Source: Pholis gunnellus
Lineage: Eukaryota; Chordata; Actinopteri; Perciformes; Pholidae
NCBI GenBank assembly: GCA_910591455.2
Contig: OU342819.1
Span: forward strand, 13,104,262-13,168,261
Length of the DNA: 64,000 bases
Direction of reading: 5' to 3'
In this document: in pieces, positions 38,318-47,978 of the stretch
How positions within the stretch are numbered: the stretch's first letter is position 1
Layout: the number at the start of each line of letters is the position of its first letter
The notes under the pieces: generated by a model
Databases searched by the model: none
What the model was told of the DNA's origin: nothing
The model's input: only the letters and a program-made list of their open reading frames with translations
Made by a program: the position numbers and the translations under genes

Positions 38318-40319
38318 AGTGCATTGTTAGATCTCCGACCTCACGCTTTACTGTAGCACCACACCAAGTAGCGTCTCGAGGAACAGAACGTCAGTAGGTC
38401 CCACAAATGAACCCTGAGGGGACGCCTGCTCAGTAGTTTAATAGTTCTCACTGGTGGAGCCACACACCCAACTGTCTGAGACTGTTGAGTGACTTCTTCA
38501 CCAAGCAAATTAAACCAAAATAAGCCGTTGGATAATAGGATGCCCCCGTTCAGTTGCCTCATTTTACACCCATCCTGAGTTTTTTGGCCATTTAAGATTT
38601 ACTCAGTTCTATTTATTTTGCTGTTTATTGCTGTAAATTAGGTCTATTTATTCATAGCTAGAAAAAGTCTGTGAAAAGTTTATCTCATCCTCATCCCATA
38701 TCATCGTTAGAGCCGTCTGTGTTACCCATAAAAGCTCCCGCAGACGATCATGTACAGTGATAATACAGATTCGTCTGCTGTGCCATTTCAATAGACTTAT
38801 GTATATCCTGTTCAGATACATAGCTCAGTGAAATTGCTCTCTTGCTTTGACAAAGCTCATACAGGTCAGGCCTGTGAGGGGGAATAAATGAGGCAGTATT
38901 CATCTCCCACCACTGGGTGTCCCCATGCTGCTTACTTTCACTACTGGAGGAGGCAACACTGGAACTTTCCAATAGGAACTGAAGCAGGAACCAAGTTTAA
39001 TAGGGAGAAACAAACTCTCTCAGTACTTGCAAGAACACTGGAAGTGCATATACTGTAAATTGAACCTCTGCACTGGCTTGTCCAATGCTCCCTACAGTAT
39101 ACATGTACCATACTAAAGCAGATCACAAAGTATGAATGACGACAAGGACATACTGTAACTCATTGGACTGGTTCTGATGGAGACTTCAGGTACAATGTAA
39201 TCGTGAAATTTGTAACTAACCAATCCTGTATCACAAAAACAAAACAAAAAATTGTAAAATTGAACTTCCTGCTTAGATGCATAACGTTGCTTCGACACGG
39301 CTTGTAACCTGCTTTTGACCTCTTTTGTATTCTCTCTCAATAACAAAGTAATACCCCGCCACTGCCTTTAGAACCTATAGAATAGTAGAATTTTTCTGAA
39401 CTCTACCCGCTTCAGTGTGAGTGTCCAAACATATATACAGTAGACTAAACATTTATAATTGTTATTTTCTTTTCTTTCATACAATTACAGGACGAAGTGC
39501 ACCTTGCAAATTACTTTAATTCTGAAAAATATTTAGGAATGTTGCCATATAGACAAGTCATCTCTGTGATGGAGGACAGATGCAGTGAGTCCAGAAATTG
39601 TCTTAAAGATGATAACGCCTGATACTACTGATGCTACACTGGAAATTGTACCTGTAGTTTAAATTTTCCTATGTAACTGGTTCAGTAAGACTTTGAAACA
39701 TGTTGATTTACTTGTTAGATATAAAAGAAATATACCTTTTGAAATTGTTTTGACATGTGTACTTTATGCAATCCTTGTTTTAGGATTATGACGCTCACTG
39801 AGAGACATGTTCCCTGTGTTACTTCTTTAGCATTCCCGAGAATCATTCCGTAGGTTTACAGTAAATATGGAGACGCCAGTGTCACCGTGATCAACAAGAA
39901 GGCAGCTTTGGTTATAATTCCCTTTTGTCTGAAGGGCCCTGCCTGGTGTACTGTTAACTGGTTAAGAGCAAGAAATATAGTAGGGGTTACAGATACCTCC
40001 ATGCAAACCCACAGTAATACAGGTATCACTGATGTACTAATGTTATTATTATTTATTTCTGTATTTAATGAAAGCAACTGACTACTGTTTATGATAAATT
40101 ATTCAAAATGCGAGTATTATTAACACCTAACACTGATTTATCCAGAATTGTATGATTACTAACTATTGCCAAAACATAAGTAAACATTTCATTAAAAGTG
40201 ATTTAGATTCAAATGGTTTTTATCAAATGAAGGATTTCAAGTTTGAAAATACTCCCCCACCGTGCTTGTTGTTTTCCTCTAAAATAACCATAGTGCTGCT
40301 CCAGCGCAACTCCAATAAA
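38318..40319 (+). other. ppp1r9a: Probable ppp1r9a 3' UTR
   Basis: About 2 kb after the stop codon with no coding signal, moderately AT-rich, with many ATTTA-like pentamers. It ends at a canonical AATAAA at 40314-40319; another AATAAA at 40854-40859 could extend it. Extent is inferred from poly(A) signals only. Confidence 0.5.
40314..40319 (+). terminator. Candidate poly(A) signal of ppp1r9a
   Basis: AATAAA in the context ctccaataaactgc, followed within 40 nt by a T-rich/GT sequence. It is the first strong signal in the last part of the presumed 3' UTR. An alternative is 40854-40859. Confidence 0.4.
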
Positions 40320-41494
40320 CTGCTCATGACGTGTTCTTATGGAATATTTTTGAACACTTGAACCTTTCTGTGAGTACCCCCCCCCACCCCAGCCCTGTCA
40401 AGTCAGTCCGCCGACTGCACTCTTTTGACTCTTTTGTATGTATAGTAAAACACTGAGAGCAATATGCTGAACGAATCCTCAAGAAGCCTTGTTTTCTATC
40501 GTGACAGTGTGTGTGCCCAGTTTGTCTGAGGGCTGAGGAGCTTAAAGGTCACACCTGAGGCCAACATGTGTTTCCCGGATCTTTTCTGTGTGCTTGACTG
40601 AGCTTGCCCGGCATGATGAAACCAACGTATGGATGAGACCCTGGTGCTCCTGGCAGGCGTTTGAGTCATGCCCGGAAGGGTTTGTCTTTCATGTATTAAG
40701 AGAGCAAAAGATAATCACCACAAACTGCTAGCCATGCTTTCACTCTTTTAAAAAGCGGCGCTGCTTTATTCTCCTCCTCCTTTTCTTTTGTCATTACCTT
40801 GCTCTCTTTTTCGCATCCTGAAAAGTTTGAAAGGGCGGCTACCTGTCGCACTGAATAAAATGTGCAGTCACTGTCCATAGTCTGCTTTTGTTTCTTCTTT
40901 TTTTCCCACCATTTGTCTGACCTCCTACACATAGTTGTAGTGGTCATAGGGACAGAAATCTCTGCCCCATGCAAGCAAAACTGTTAGCAAAATGCATGTT
41001 ATGACTGTATATGATTGTACATTTTTCATTCTTCTCTGTCTAGAATATCATGGTAAACCTGATAGGCATGTAAAGGAACAATAGAAGAGAACAAGCTGAT
41101 TTGTTTGCCGTGCTGTTTTTACCATGTGACCATCCACTGCCTTCTCTTAGTGGACATCTCAGCAGACTGACCCCGGAACAGCCAGTCAGCTGTAGCTTTC
41201 CAGTACCTCCCTCCCTCCTTTCTATTTATATTCAGCCTAATTTCACTTCAGGCCTATTTTTTTCTCCCTACACGGCTCCCTCCTGTCACTTGTTGACCCT
41301 CTTCATATTCTTCCTCACACCCCTCCCATATCTGATGGCGTGGTTTATAGAGTGTGGGTATGATTGACACCTTTATTATTATTATTTGTGTGTTCATTCG
41401 CAATCTCCTCCATGTTGCGTGGAGAGCGTTGGTGTCAAAGTCGGCTGGTTTGGCAGTGCCATTCGAGGAGCGAGGCCCTTCTTTCACAGAGCTC
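40320..41494. other. Region between ppp1r9a and asb4
   Basis: No gene found on either strand. It includes a poly-C run near 40378-40386, a second AATAAA at 40854-40859 and a T/C-rich stretch at 41200-41330. It must contain the asb4 5' UTR and promoter, but I see no clear TATA box. The paraoxonase genes of mammals are not here. Confidence 0.6.
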
Positions 41495-41672
41495 ATGGAG
41501 GAGTTGAGCCCCGGACAACTGGCTGTCAAACAGCTGAAGCGACAGTTCTTGGAGGCCCTGCAGGCCAACGACGCCCAAGAGGTCACGCAGATTCTGCACA
41601 CTGGAAAACTAGACGTTGACACTGTGCTAGAGGTGGAGGACCCCAGCATGGTGCTGGCCTCATACAAACAAG
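41495..41672 (+). CDS. asb4: asb4 exon 1 (start codon)
   Basis: Start chosen at the ATG in gagctcatggagg because the encoded KRQFLEALQANDAQ and LDVDTVLEVEDPSMVLASYK align with human ASB4 from residue 1. The frame stays open upstream to at least 41354, so a longer N-terminus cannot be excluded. Donor GTACGG after one base of a Gly codon. Confidence 0.9.
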
Positions 41673-43962
41673 GTACGGAGAAAGTAGGAAGAGATTGAGC
41701 CACATTTAACCAGCAGCAATAAAATCAACGCTGATATACTGTCTGTTTGTCAGACTATATCAAGCACTAAGGCCCTGAAATATGAGTTATCATGTGAGTA
41801 GTAGATTGTGAGACATCATAGTTTTAACAAAGCATTACGTTAGAAAAATAGATTGTAAACACACTCTGTAGTTTTTCCAGTAGGTGGTGTTAAATCCCCA
41901 TTCATCTTAAAACTGGAAATGACAAACACTCGACACTAGCTCAATTACAATAACATGCTCAGGCTCCTGGGGATTAAACATAATGCAATAAAAGCAACAA
42001 AGTTATTATGAGATGTAAATCTAGTGTGAGTCAGAGTACAAGCACCTTTGACCCTCACTTGTACAGCTCCTGATAACTTTTTTCCAAGTATTTCTCTATA
42101 ACCTTGAACGTTCATGACAAACTACAACAATCAAAATTAAAAGTTTATAAGAAGAAAAAAAACATTCTTAATTGTTGTTATTTCTAAGTGAAGTCAAACT
42201 ATTTCAAACCAGTAGGAAAAGAACAGAGGAAACGGCACAAATGGAAATCTGTGAAATAACCAACAGTTCTACATTTGACAGGAAATATTGTGTTCCTGTC
42301 GGGCCGCAGTAGTCACTGGGATCCTGAATGATTAAGTACTTAGTTGTCTTATTTGCTACAGGTTACTGGCTCCCAGGCTACAAACTGGAGAGGTCCTGGG
42401 CGATGGGTATTCATGTATGCATGATGTACAATGCTGTGGAAACAGCACTGGTGCTTCTTGAGGAAGGTGCCGCCATCAACCGGACGCCCAATGGGAAGAC
42501 GCCGCTGCATGTGGCCTGCGAGGTCTCCAACGGTGACTGTGTCACTTTGCTCTTGGCTCACAGGGCAAAAGTACACAGCCTGTCGCTGAGCGGACACACC
42601 CCCCTGCACTACTGCATCACCAGGGAGTCTGTGGACTGTGCCAAGCAGCTTATCCTCAAAGGTCAGGAGGGAAGGGTGAGTGGATGTTAGCAGATTAATG
42701 AAAGTGATGCAAAATAACCATTGCTTTTTCCCCCCGTGGAGGTGCCAATGTTGATATGCCCAGCCAAAACAATGAGGAGGACACACCTTTACATACGGCA
42801 GCCAGATTCGGCGTCCCAGAGCTGATGGCTCTCTACTTGGCCCACGGAGCGTCTGTGAATGCAGTCAACTCTCTCCAGGAGACGCCCCTGATGACTGCGT
42901 GCTTCTGGTCTTTTGACTCTAAAGAGCAAACCTACAGCCAAGATCATCATCTTGTCTGTCGCATCTTGTTGGATCACCAGGCCGGTGAGTTTTTGGGGAC
43001 TTTTGTGCTTATATTGACATTGTGTACCATCCGTGGAACGCTTTGAGTTTTTGTTTTTTACAACATTTTTCTTCTCTCCAAGATCCCAACCTCAGAGAAG
43101 AGGACAATAAAACAGCTCTTCACAAGGCAGCCTGGAACTGTGATCACGTCCTGATGCAGATGCTGCTGGAGGCCGGAGCTGACACCAGAGCCATGGACAT
43201 CAATGGCTGTGCCCCTATCCAGTATGTCCTCAAAGTGACTGATGTCAGGCCCTTTGCCATACCTGAGCTCTGTTATCAGCTGCTGCTCAACCATAACGCA
43301 CCACGGATCTACCCACCCCAGTTCCACAAGGTACAGAGATGGAGACTCGTGTTTTTAGAAAATCTTTTGCACATTATGTAGATGCAGATTCTTGTGCTGT
43401 ATAATAAAATGTTTGTGTGTGTTGTTTTGTGGTGCAGGTGTTGGAGACCTGCCACGACTACCCCGGAGCCGTAGAAATCATGATCAACTCTTATGAACGC
43501 ATAAAGCCCACAAATAAGTGGAGAGCTGCCATTCCTGATGACTGCTACAAGGTAGTACAATGATAAACGGTACATGATTAGTATGAAGTATGTGTTCAGT
43601 GAGTAAGATTAACATTACTCTCTTAGTTAAAAACTAAAAAACAAGTTAGGCCAGAGCCTAAGAAGCTGTGTAAAGAGATCAATTGTTTTGTTTTGAAAGG
43701 TGGGGTTATATTAATGATTTACAATCCGGATAAGATGTGAGATCTTTACCTGTTTTTGCTTTTGCTCACTCAGCGACACAAAGACTTCTACGACTCGTTG
43801 TTTGCCGTTTGCACCAACTCTCCTCGGAGCCTGCTTCACCTGACCAGATGTGCCATCAGAGCCGGCCTGGGTGGGTTCTGCCACAGAGGTGTAGCACAGC
43901 TGCCTCTGCCATCTCCCATGAAGCAATATTTACTACTGGAACCTGAGGGGATACTGTACTGA
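41495..43962 (+). CDS. asb4: Ankyrin repeat and SOCS box protein 4, complete, 6 exons
   Basis: ASB4 is a substrate adaptor of the Elongin B/C-Cullin 5-Rbx2 ubiquitin ligase; family work links it to IRS4, ID2 and vascular development. Joined exons 41495-41672, 42362-42661, 42742-42984, 43083-43330, 43438-43551 and 43774-43962 give 1272 nt and 423 residues (human about 426), with all phases consistent. The start ATG precedes EELSPGQLAVKQLKRQFLEA, aligning with the human N-terminus. About six ankyrin units follow (NGKTPLHVACEVSN, SGHTPLHYCITRES, EDTPLHTAARFG, QETPLMTACFW, KTALHKAAWNCDHV, NGCAPIQYVLK). The SOCS box has a BC box (SLLHLTRCAIRAGL) and a Cul5 box (QLPLPSPMKQYLL), and the protein ends LLLEPEGILY as in mammals. 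Confidence 0.95.
41673..42361 (+). other. asb4 intron 1, 689 nt
   Basis: AT-rich. A motif ccagtaggtggtgtt near 41878 resembles a CTCF core but misses its last conserved C. No exon seen. Confidence 0.65.
42362..42661 (+). CDS. asb4: asb4 exon 2: ankyrin repeats
   Basis: Acceptor ttgctacag, donor GTCAGG. It encodes YWLPGYKLERSWAMGIHVCM, then TPLHVACEVSN and HTPLHYCITRESVDCAKQLI. These are ankyrin units 1-3. Reading through the donor soon meets a stop, which supports splicing. Confidence 0.94.
42742..42984 (+). CDS. asb4: asb4 exon 3: ankyrin repeats
   Basis: Acceptor ccgtggag, donor GTGAGT; the preceding intron is only 80 nt. It encodes ANVDMPSQNNEEDTPLHTAA, ELMALYLAHGASVNAVN and HHLVCRILLDHQA, closely matching human. 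Confidence 0.94.
43083..43330 (+). CDS. asb4: asb4 exon 4: ankyrin repeats
   Basis: Acceptor tctccaag, donor GTACAG. It encodes TALHKAAWNCDHVLMQMLLE, then MDINGCAPIQYVLKVTDVRP and NHNAPRIYPPQFHK, nearly identical to human ASB4. The family has an Asn in this part that is hydroxylated by FIH in human; I did not fix its position here. Confidence 0.95.
43438..43551 (+). CDS. asb4: asb4 exon 5
   Basis: Acceptor gtggtgcag behind a TG/T-rich tract, donor GTAGTA. 38 codons, phase 0, encoding VLETCHDYPGAVEIMINSYE and NKWRAAIPDDCYK, the linker between ankyrin repeats and SOCS box. Confidence 0.93.
43774..43962 (+). CDS. asb4: asb4 exon 6: SOCS box and stop
   Basis: Acceptor ctcactcag. It encodes RHKDFYDSLFAVCTNSPRSL, then the BC box, the LPLP Cul5 box and the end LLLEPEGILY, with TGA at 43960-43962. 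Confidence 0.95.
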   Translation, partial: RHKDFYDSLFAVCTNSPRSLLHLTRCAIRAGLGGFCHRGVAQLPLPSPMKQYLLLEPEGILY

Positions 43963-44711
43963 TGAAGCCTGTCAACCTGACAGTTTTAATAGAAACATTC
44001 ACTTCCTGTCTGCTGACTGTGGAAAGTGAAAAGCCTGCTAGTTGGAGCTGGTACTAACGGGTGTGTTTTTTTATACTTTTGCTCATCATTCCGAGAGGAT
44101 TTTATCTGGAACAAACAGAAATCCCTCTTTGACAGTACAGAGGAAACTACATGCAACTTGTCTTTGCTGGAGTAGAACTTTTAATCACATGACTACCATT
44201 AAAACTGATTTATAGATGGTGGTTTGAGGCTGCACATGGGAGAGTTGATTCACTATTCATCCAGACATTCACAGAGATTTGAGGGACAGGTGAGGAAATA
44301 GCAATCCACTGATAAAAAATTGTTGTGCTAATTACGATAGTAATAATCATTTATAGTGCTGGACAAGTGGAAGCACCGTCAATCTCCACAACTTCTCTTT
44401 CTGTGATCCTTCTTTTATGTATATCGTTTACATTCTACAGCAGAGGTACTGGTTTCTTTGACCGTGGCACGAGTGTCAGTAAATACAATTAGTCTTGTCT
44501 CTCTATCACAGTGTTGCCACATACTTCAGAGGATCCATATCTACCTGGCAACCAGCCTTAATGCTCACTCTCGAGCTAATGCTCTCGCGATACCCCTTTA
44601 TTTGCTGTACAAACACTTGACAAAGCCCTCCACAACAAGTGCTCGTTTTTTTTCCAGTAGACTGCACATGAAGTCATGTACATGGGACAATTTTTGTTAG
44701 CCAGAAATAAA
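43963..44711 (+). other. asb4: Probable asb4 3' UTR
   Basis: About 750 nt from the stop to AATAAA at 44706-44711, with an earlier ATTAAA at 44197-44202. No coding signal. Extent is inferred. Confidence 0.45.
44706..44711 (+). terminator. Candidate poly(A) signal of asb4
   Basis: AATAAA in the context ccagaaataaaatata. It is the first canonical hexamer after the stop codon. Confidence 0.4.
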
Positions 44712-46374
44712 ATATATAATTCTCTCTAAGCAGAGGCCACTCTGCAAAAAACAGTGCTGGTAACTTAAAGATGCTAAATTTGATATTCGGAGCATTGACA
44801 GCAAACAACTATTTGCTGTGTAAAGATGTAGTGGAGTAATGTCTACCTGAGCAGAGAATGAAGTCGCTCTCCTTCCGTGTGGGTGTGTGTGTGTTGTTAA
44901 CCGAGCTTCTCTGCTCTTTGTTGACATATAGGCTGCGTGTTATTTATAGTGCATGTTGGTACATATGAGCATGGAGGCTCTAGATATGCTCTGAGTTTGG
45001 TACAGAGAACCTTTAATACCCTTGTCAAGTTTCATAAGAATGTCCACCTTAACTCAACACCACCTTTTTTTTTCCACCTTTTTTTTTTCCATCCCGACTT
45101 CTACATTCTCACCTAAAGGAAGACCACTAAAGTACTTTAAAAAGTCTCAGGTCAACCTTAAATTGTGACCTGCGCCAATCAGCCCATTCACAGCAGCATG
45201 CTGTAATGGTGTGAGCGTCTCTGTCTATTTTATCAAGGTGAAAAGTCTAATTTGACATGGGGAGATAATATCAGTGTATATTAGAGGAAAGCACTCATGC
45301 GACTGAGGCTGCTGCCTGCAGAGAGAAGCCCTGCTGATCTATTGTATCGTGTTTTTGTTGAAGAGGAGAATGGGGAGAAATTAACTGGAAGCATAAGATG
45401 AAGGCTGAATTAGGAGGGGAGAGAGGAGCCGGAGCTTTTTCTTCCTCTCCAATGACACAGTGCACACATAGCAGACATACATTTTAGATTGTTACTATAA
45501 AGGAATAACTAAGACAAAGATATCGGGTTTTTTTTCCTGCAAACATTTTGGAGAATGATAGGAATTGTCTTTAAATGTTTGAATTTCCAGTTTCCACATT
45601 CTTTGAACAATCCGGGTAAAATAAATGGAGGCCAGTGTCATATCAGTGACCTCGCCATCTTACAACAGTTGCTTGTACTTTTGATGTGCCAGTGTTATTT
45701 TTACCAAACCTATGGCAGTCCATAGGTCATATATGTAAACAGCTGTGGCTGAGCGCTGTTGGTCGGCATGTGTACCAGATATCTTCTGTGGAGGGAACAT
45801 TGTCTGGATGACTGAAGGGTCAGGCCTGGTTCCCTGTACTCTTAAAATAGACCAGTAAAAGTCAGGCAGAGAGAGCCTATATTCTTAAATCATGTATTAA
45901 TAATAAAATAATACATTATAACGGGAAGTGGGAAATTGGCTTTGAACTTAACTTGAACGCAGTGGTCTCTTTTTTTCTTTGCTCTTATCTTTGAGAACGA
46001 GCTTGCATAACGCTGTGTTTGTAATCATACCTGAATGAACTGGAAAACAGAATTCAGAGAGACAAGCAGAGAAAAGGCACAAGAGTAGAAGTGTGGCATG
46101 TGGGCACGCTAATGACGGGGCGGGACAGCCTGTTCTCAAACCCCTATTGGCAGCTGGCCACGGAAAAAAAGCCACTGGACTGTGTCCGAGATGGTGACAC
46201 AAAAACAGAGCAAAGTTTCCTAAAACAAACTGTGGGGAGAGAAGAGGGGAGTCAGGGGGACAATGAGCATGCAACAACTTCCAGCGATGTTGCACAGAGC
46301 AGTGGCACACAATGCTGTGTACTTTACAGACTATGAACAGCAGGATTTCTAGTCACGTTTTGAGAAGTGAGATT
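44712..46374. other. Intergenic region between the convergent asb4 and pdk4
   Basis: Contains one dispersed repeat copy and two adjacent T-runs near 45065-45089. No gene seen. asb4 and pdk4 converge on this segment, so it probably holds both transcription ends. Confidence 0.55.
44735..45060 (+). repeat. Dispersed repeat, copy 1 (second copy at 51710-51925)
   Basis: Shares with 51710-51925, in the same orientation, tagtggagta, tctacctgagca, agaatgaagt, a short GT run, then gcttctctgctctt and further similarity. The pair flanks most of pdk4. I recall similar sequence as a repeat family in fish. Confidence 0.6.
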
Positions 46375-46380
46375 TTTATT
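46375..46380 (-). terminator. Candidate poly(A) signal of pdk4
   Basis: TTTATT on the + strand, AATAAA on the pdk4 strand, about 1.45 kb after the stop. A long AT-rich 3' UTR fits the lack of other features between here and the stop, but nearer signals might be used. Confidence 0.35.
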
Positions 46381-47834
46381 TTCTATATTCACTGGTCCTT
46401 CTACTGGGGCGACACGATACAGAGTGGTGATTATACAGTATAAAATGCAAAGCGTCTGTTGGTGCAGAGACAAATCATAAAAATCTGAAGTTACTGAGTT
46501 GATATTTTAATCGACAAGATCTCAAGGCAATTCTAAATGCTACAAACTTGGCAAAGAAATAATTGGGAAGTACAGTGTATGTTTGAAAGTATGACCGCTA
46601 ATGGGGACATGGAATATGTGAAATTGTTCGATACAGATAAGGCAATATCTGTTAGATCAATACATCTTGCATATAGCATTGTCTGTGACAGCAACACTTC
46701 ACTTTGTGTGTATGTGTCCTCCCAGAAAGCTCAAATACAGTTCTCTGTAGATCAACAGTGAACATTTCCCACAGACCTTCACACCCTTTAAAGTAAGTAA
46801 TTTAAATGTACAACACATGCATCATTACGCAGCACTTGATATTATCAAATGAATGTGCAGTTCTAGACAGTTACTCTTTGAAAACACTAAAAACGTTCTT
46901 GTAAAAAGTTTAAAAAGTGTGTATTTCAGTTCGGTTTCAACGGAGGAAAAATGTTATTGTGGAGGTCATGGTTAAATTGGCAGTTTTACATTTCAAATAC
47001 AATAATTCACAGTTCAACCATACATATTCATTTCAAATGTGTTGCAATACTATGTTTCAGCCATTAACCTTCTCCAGAAAGGCACATTCCATTTTGCCAT
47101 GAGGAAATCAACATCCATCAATCATGTTAACGTCACATATAAAAGAAGGTAAAAGCCTGAAATGGAACAATTGATGTGATTTTACGCCACACATAACCAG
47201 TGCAAGTTCTTCTTATAGTGACTCTGAAATGCTGTAGTTGTACTAAGCCACAATGAAATGCTGTAGTTGTCTGTGTGAATCAATGCTGTACGTTATGAAG
47301 GACTGAAATGCCTAAATGTACAAAAGTGGAGGAACCGACGTTGCTCCCTTTGTGTTTCTTCCTTACGTCTTACGATTGTGAAATGAAATGCTCTGAAAGA
47401 AAAAAAATGGACATAAACACAAACGGCATGCTTACTTACAAAGTGTAACTGGGTTAATATAACTGAAAAGTGAGTGTGGCAAAAGAAGATTAATACTTGT
47501 TTCCGTTTCCATTAGCAGCCTGTAATCATCGTACAATTACATTAAAATGCTTTGAGGCTGGTAGTGATAGTTCAGTTCAGTTATTTCGGTGCATTTATCT
47601 GGTTCTTGACACCAACAATGAGCATTTCCCTGCATCTAGGCTTCTCTCTGTGAGAAATGAATCCACATTCCGCGTACACAAGTCCAGGTCCAGTAGCATG
47701 CTGAAAGCCTTTGGTGCCTTCCCCTACTTACAGTACAAGTTTGTCCATTCCCTCCAACATGGACCCTTTTCATTTTAATTGTATGATTCTTTAATTTAAA
47801 ACTATATAAGAGTGTCCTTCACTTCCGTCCACCA
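46381..47834 (-). other. pdk4: Probable pdk4 3' UTR
   Basis: About 1.45 kb without coding signal after the pdk4 stop. There is a small internal duplication, gaaatgctgtagttgt, at about 47226-47241 and 47254-47269. Extent is inferred. Confidence 0.45.
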
Positions 47835-47978
47835 TCACAGAATCCTCTTGGAATTGCCCAGTTTCTTTGGATCCTTGCTGGGCATGCACCAGTCGTCGGC
47901 CTCTATGCTCGTCTGGTAATGCCGTAAGGCTGACTTGTTGAAAACGGGAAGTCTCTCCACTGACTCTGAGGACAAGGC
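47835..47978 (-). CDS. pdk4: pdk4 exon 11: C-terminal tail and stop
   Basis: Acceptor gtatcacag. It encodes ALSSESVERLPVFNKSALRH, then EADDWCMPSKDPKKL and a short fish-type end, with TGA at 47837-47835. The DW pair anchors the cross-tail of the PDK dimer in the family. Confidence 0.95.
   Translation of the reverse strand, partial: ALSSESVERLPVFNKSALRHYQTSIEADDWCMPSKDPKKLGNSKRIL

Noticed and set aside
41876..41890. ccagtaggtggtgtt as a CTCF site
   Set aside because: It lacks the final conserved C of the core and has no other support.
44458..44700. 80-codon open frame after asb4
   Set aside because: Lies in the probable 3' UTR; composition is random and there is no family match.
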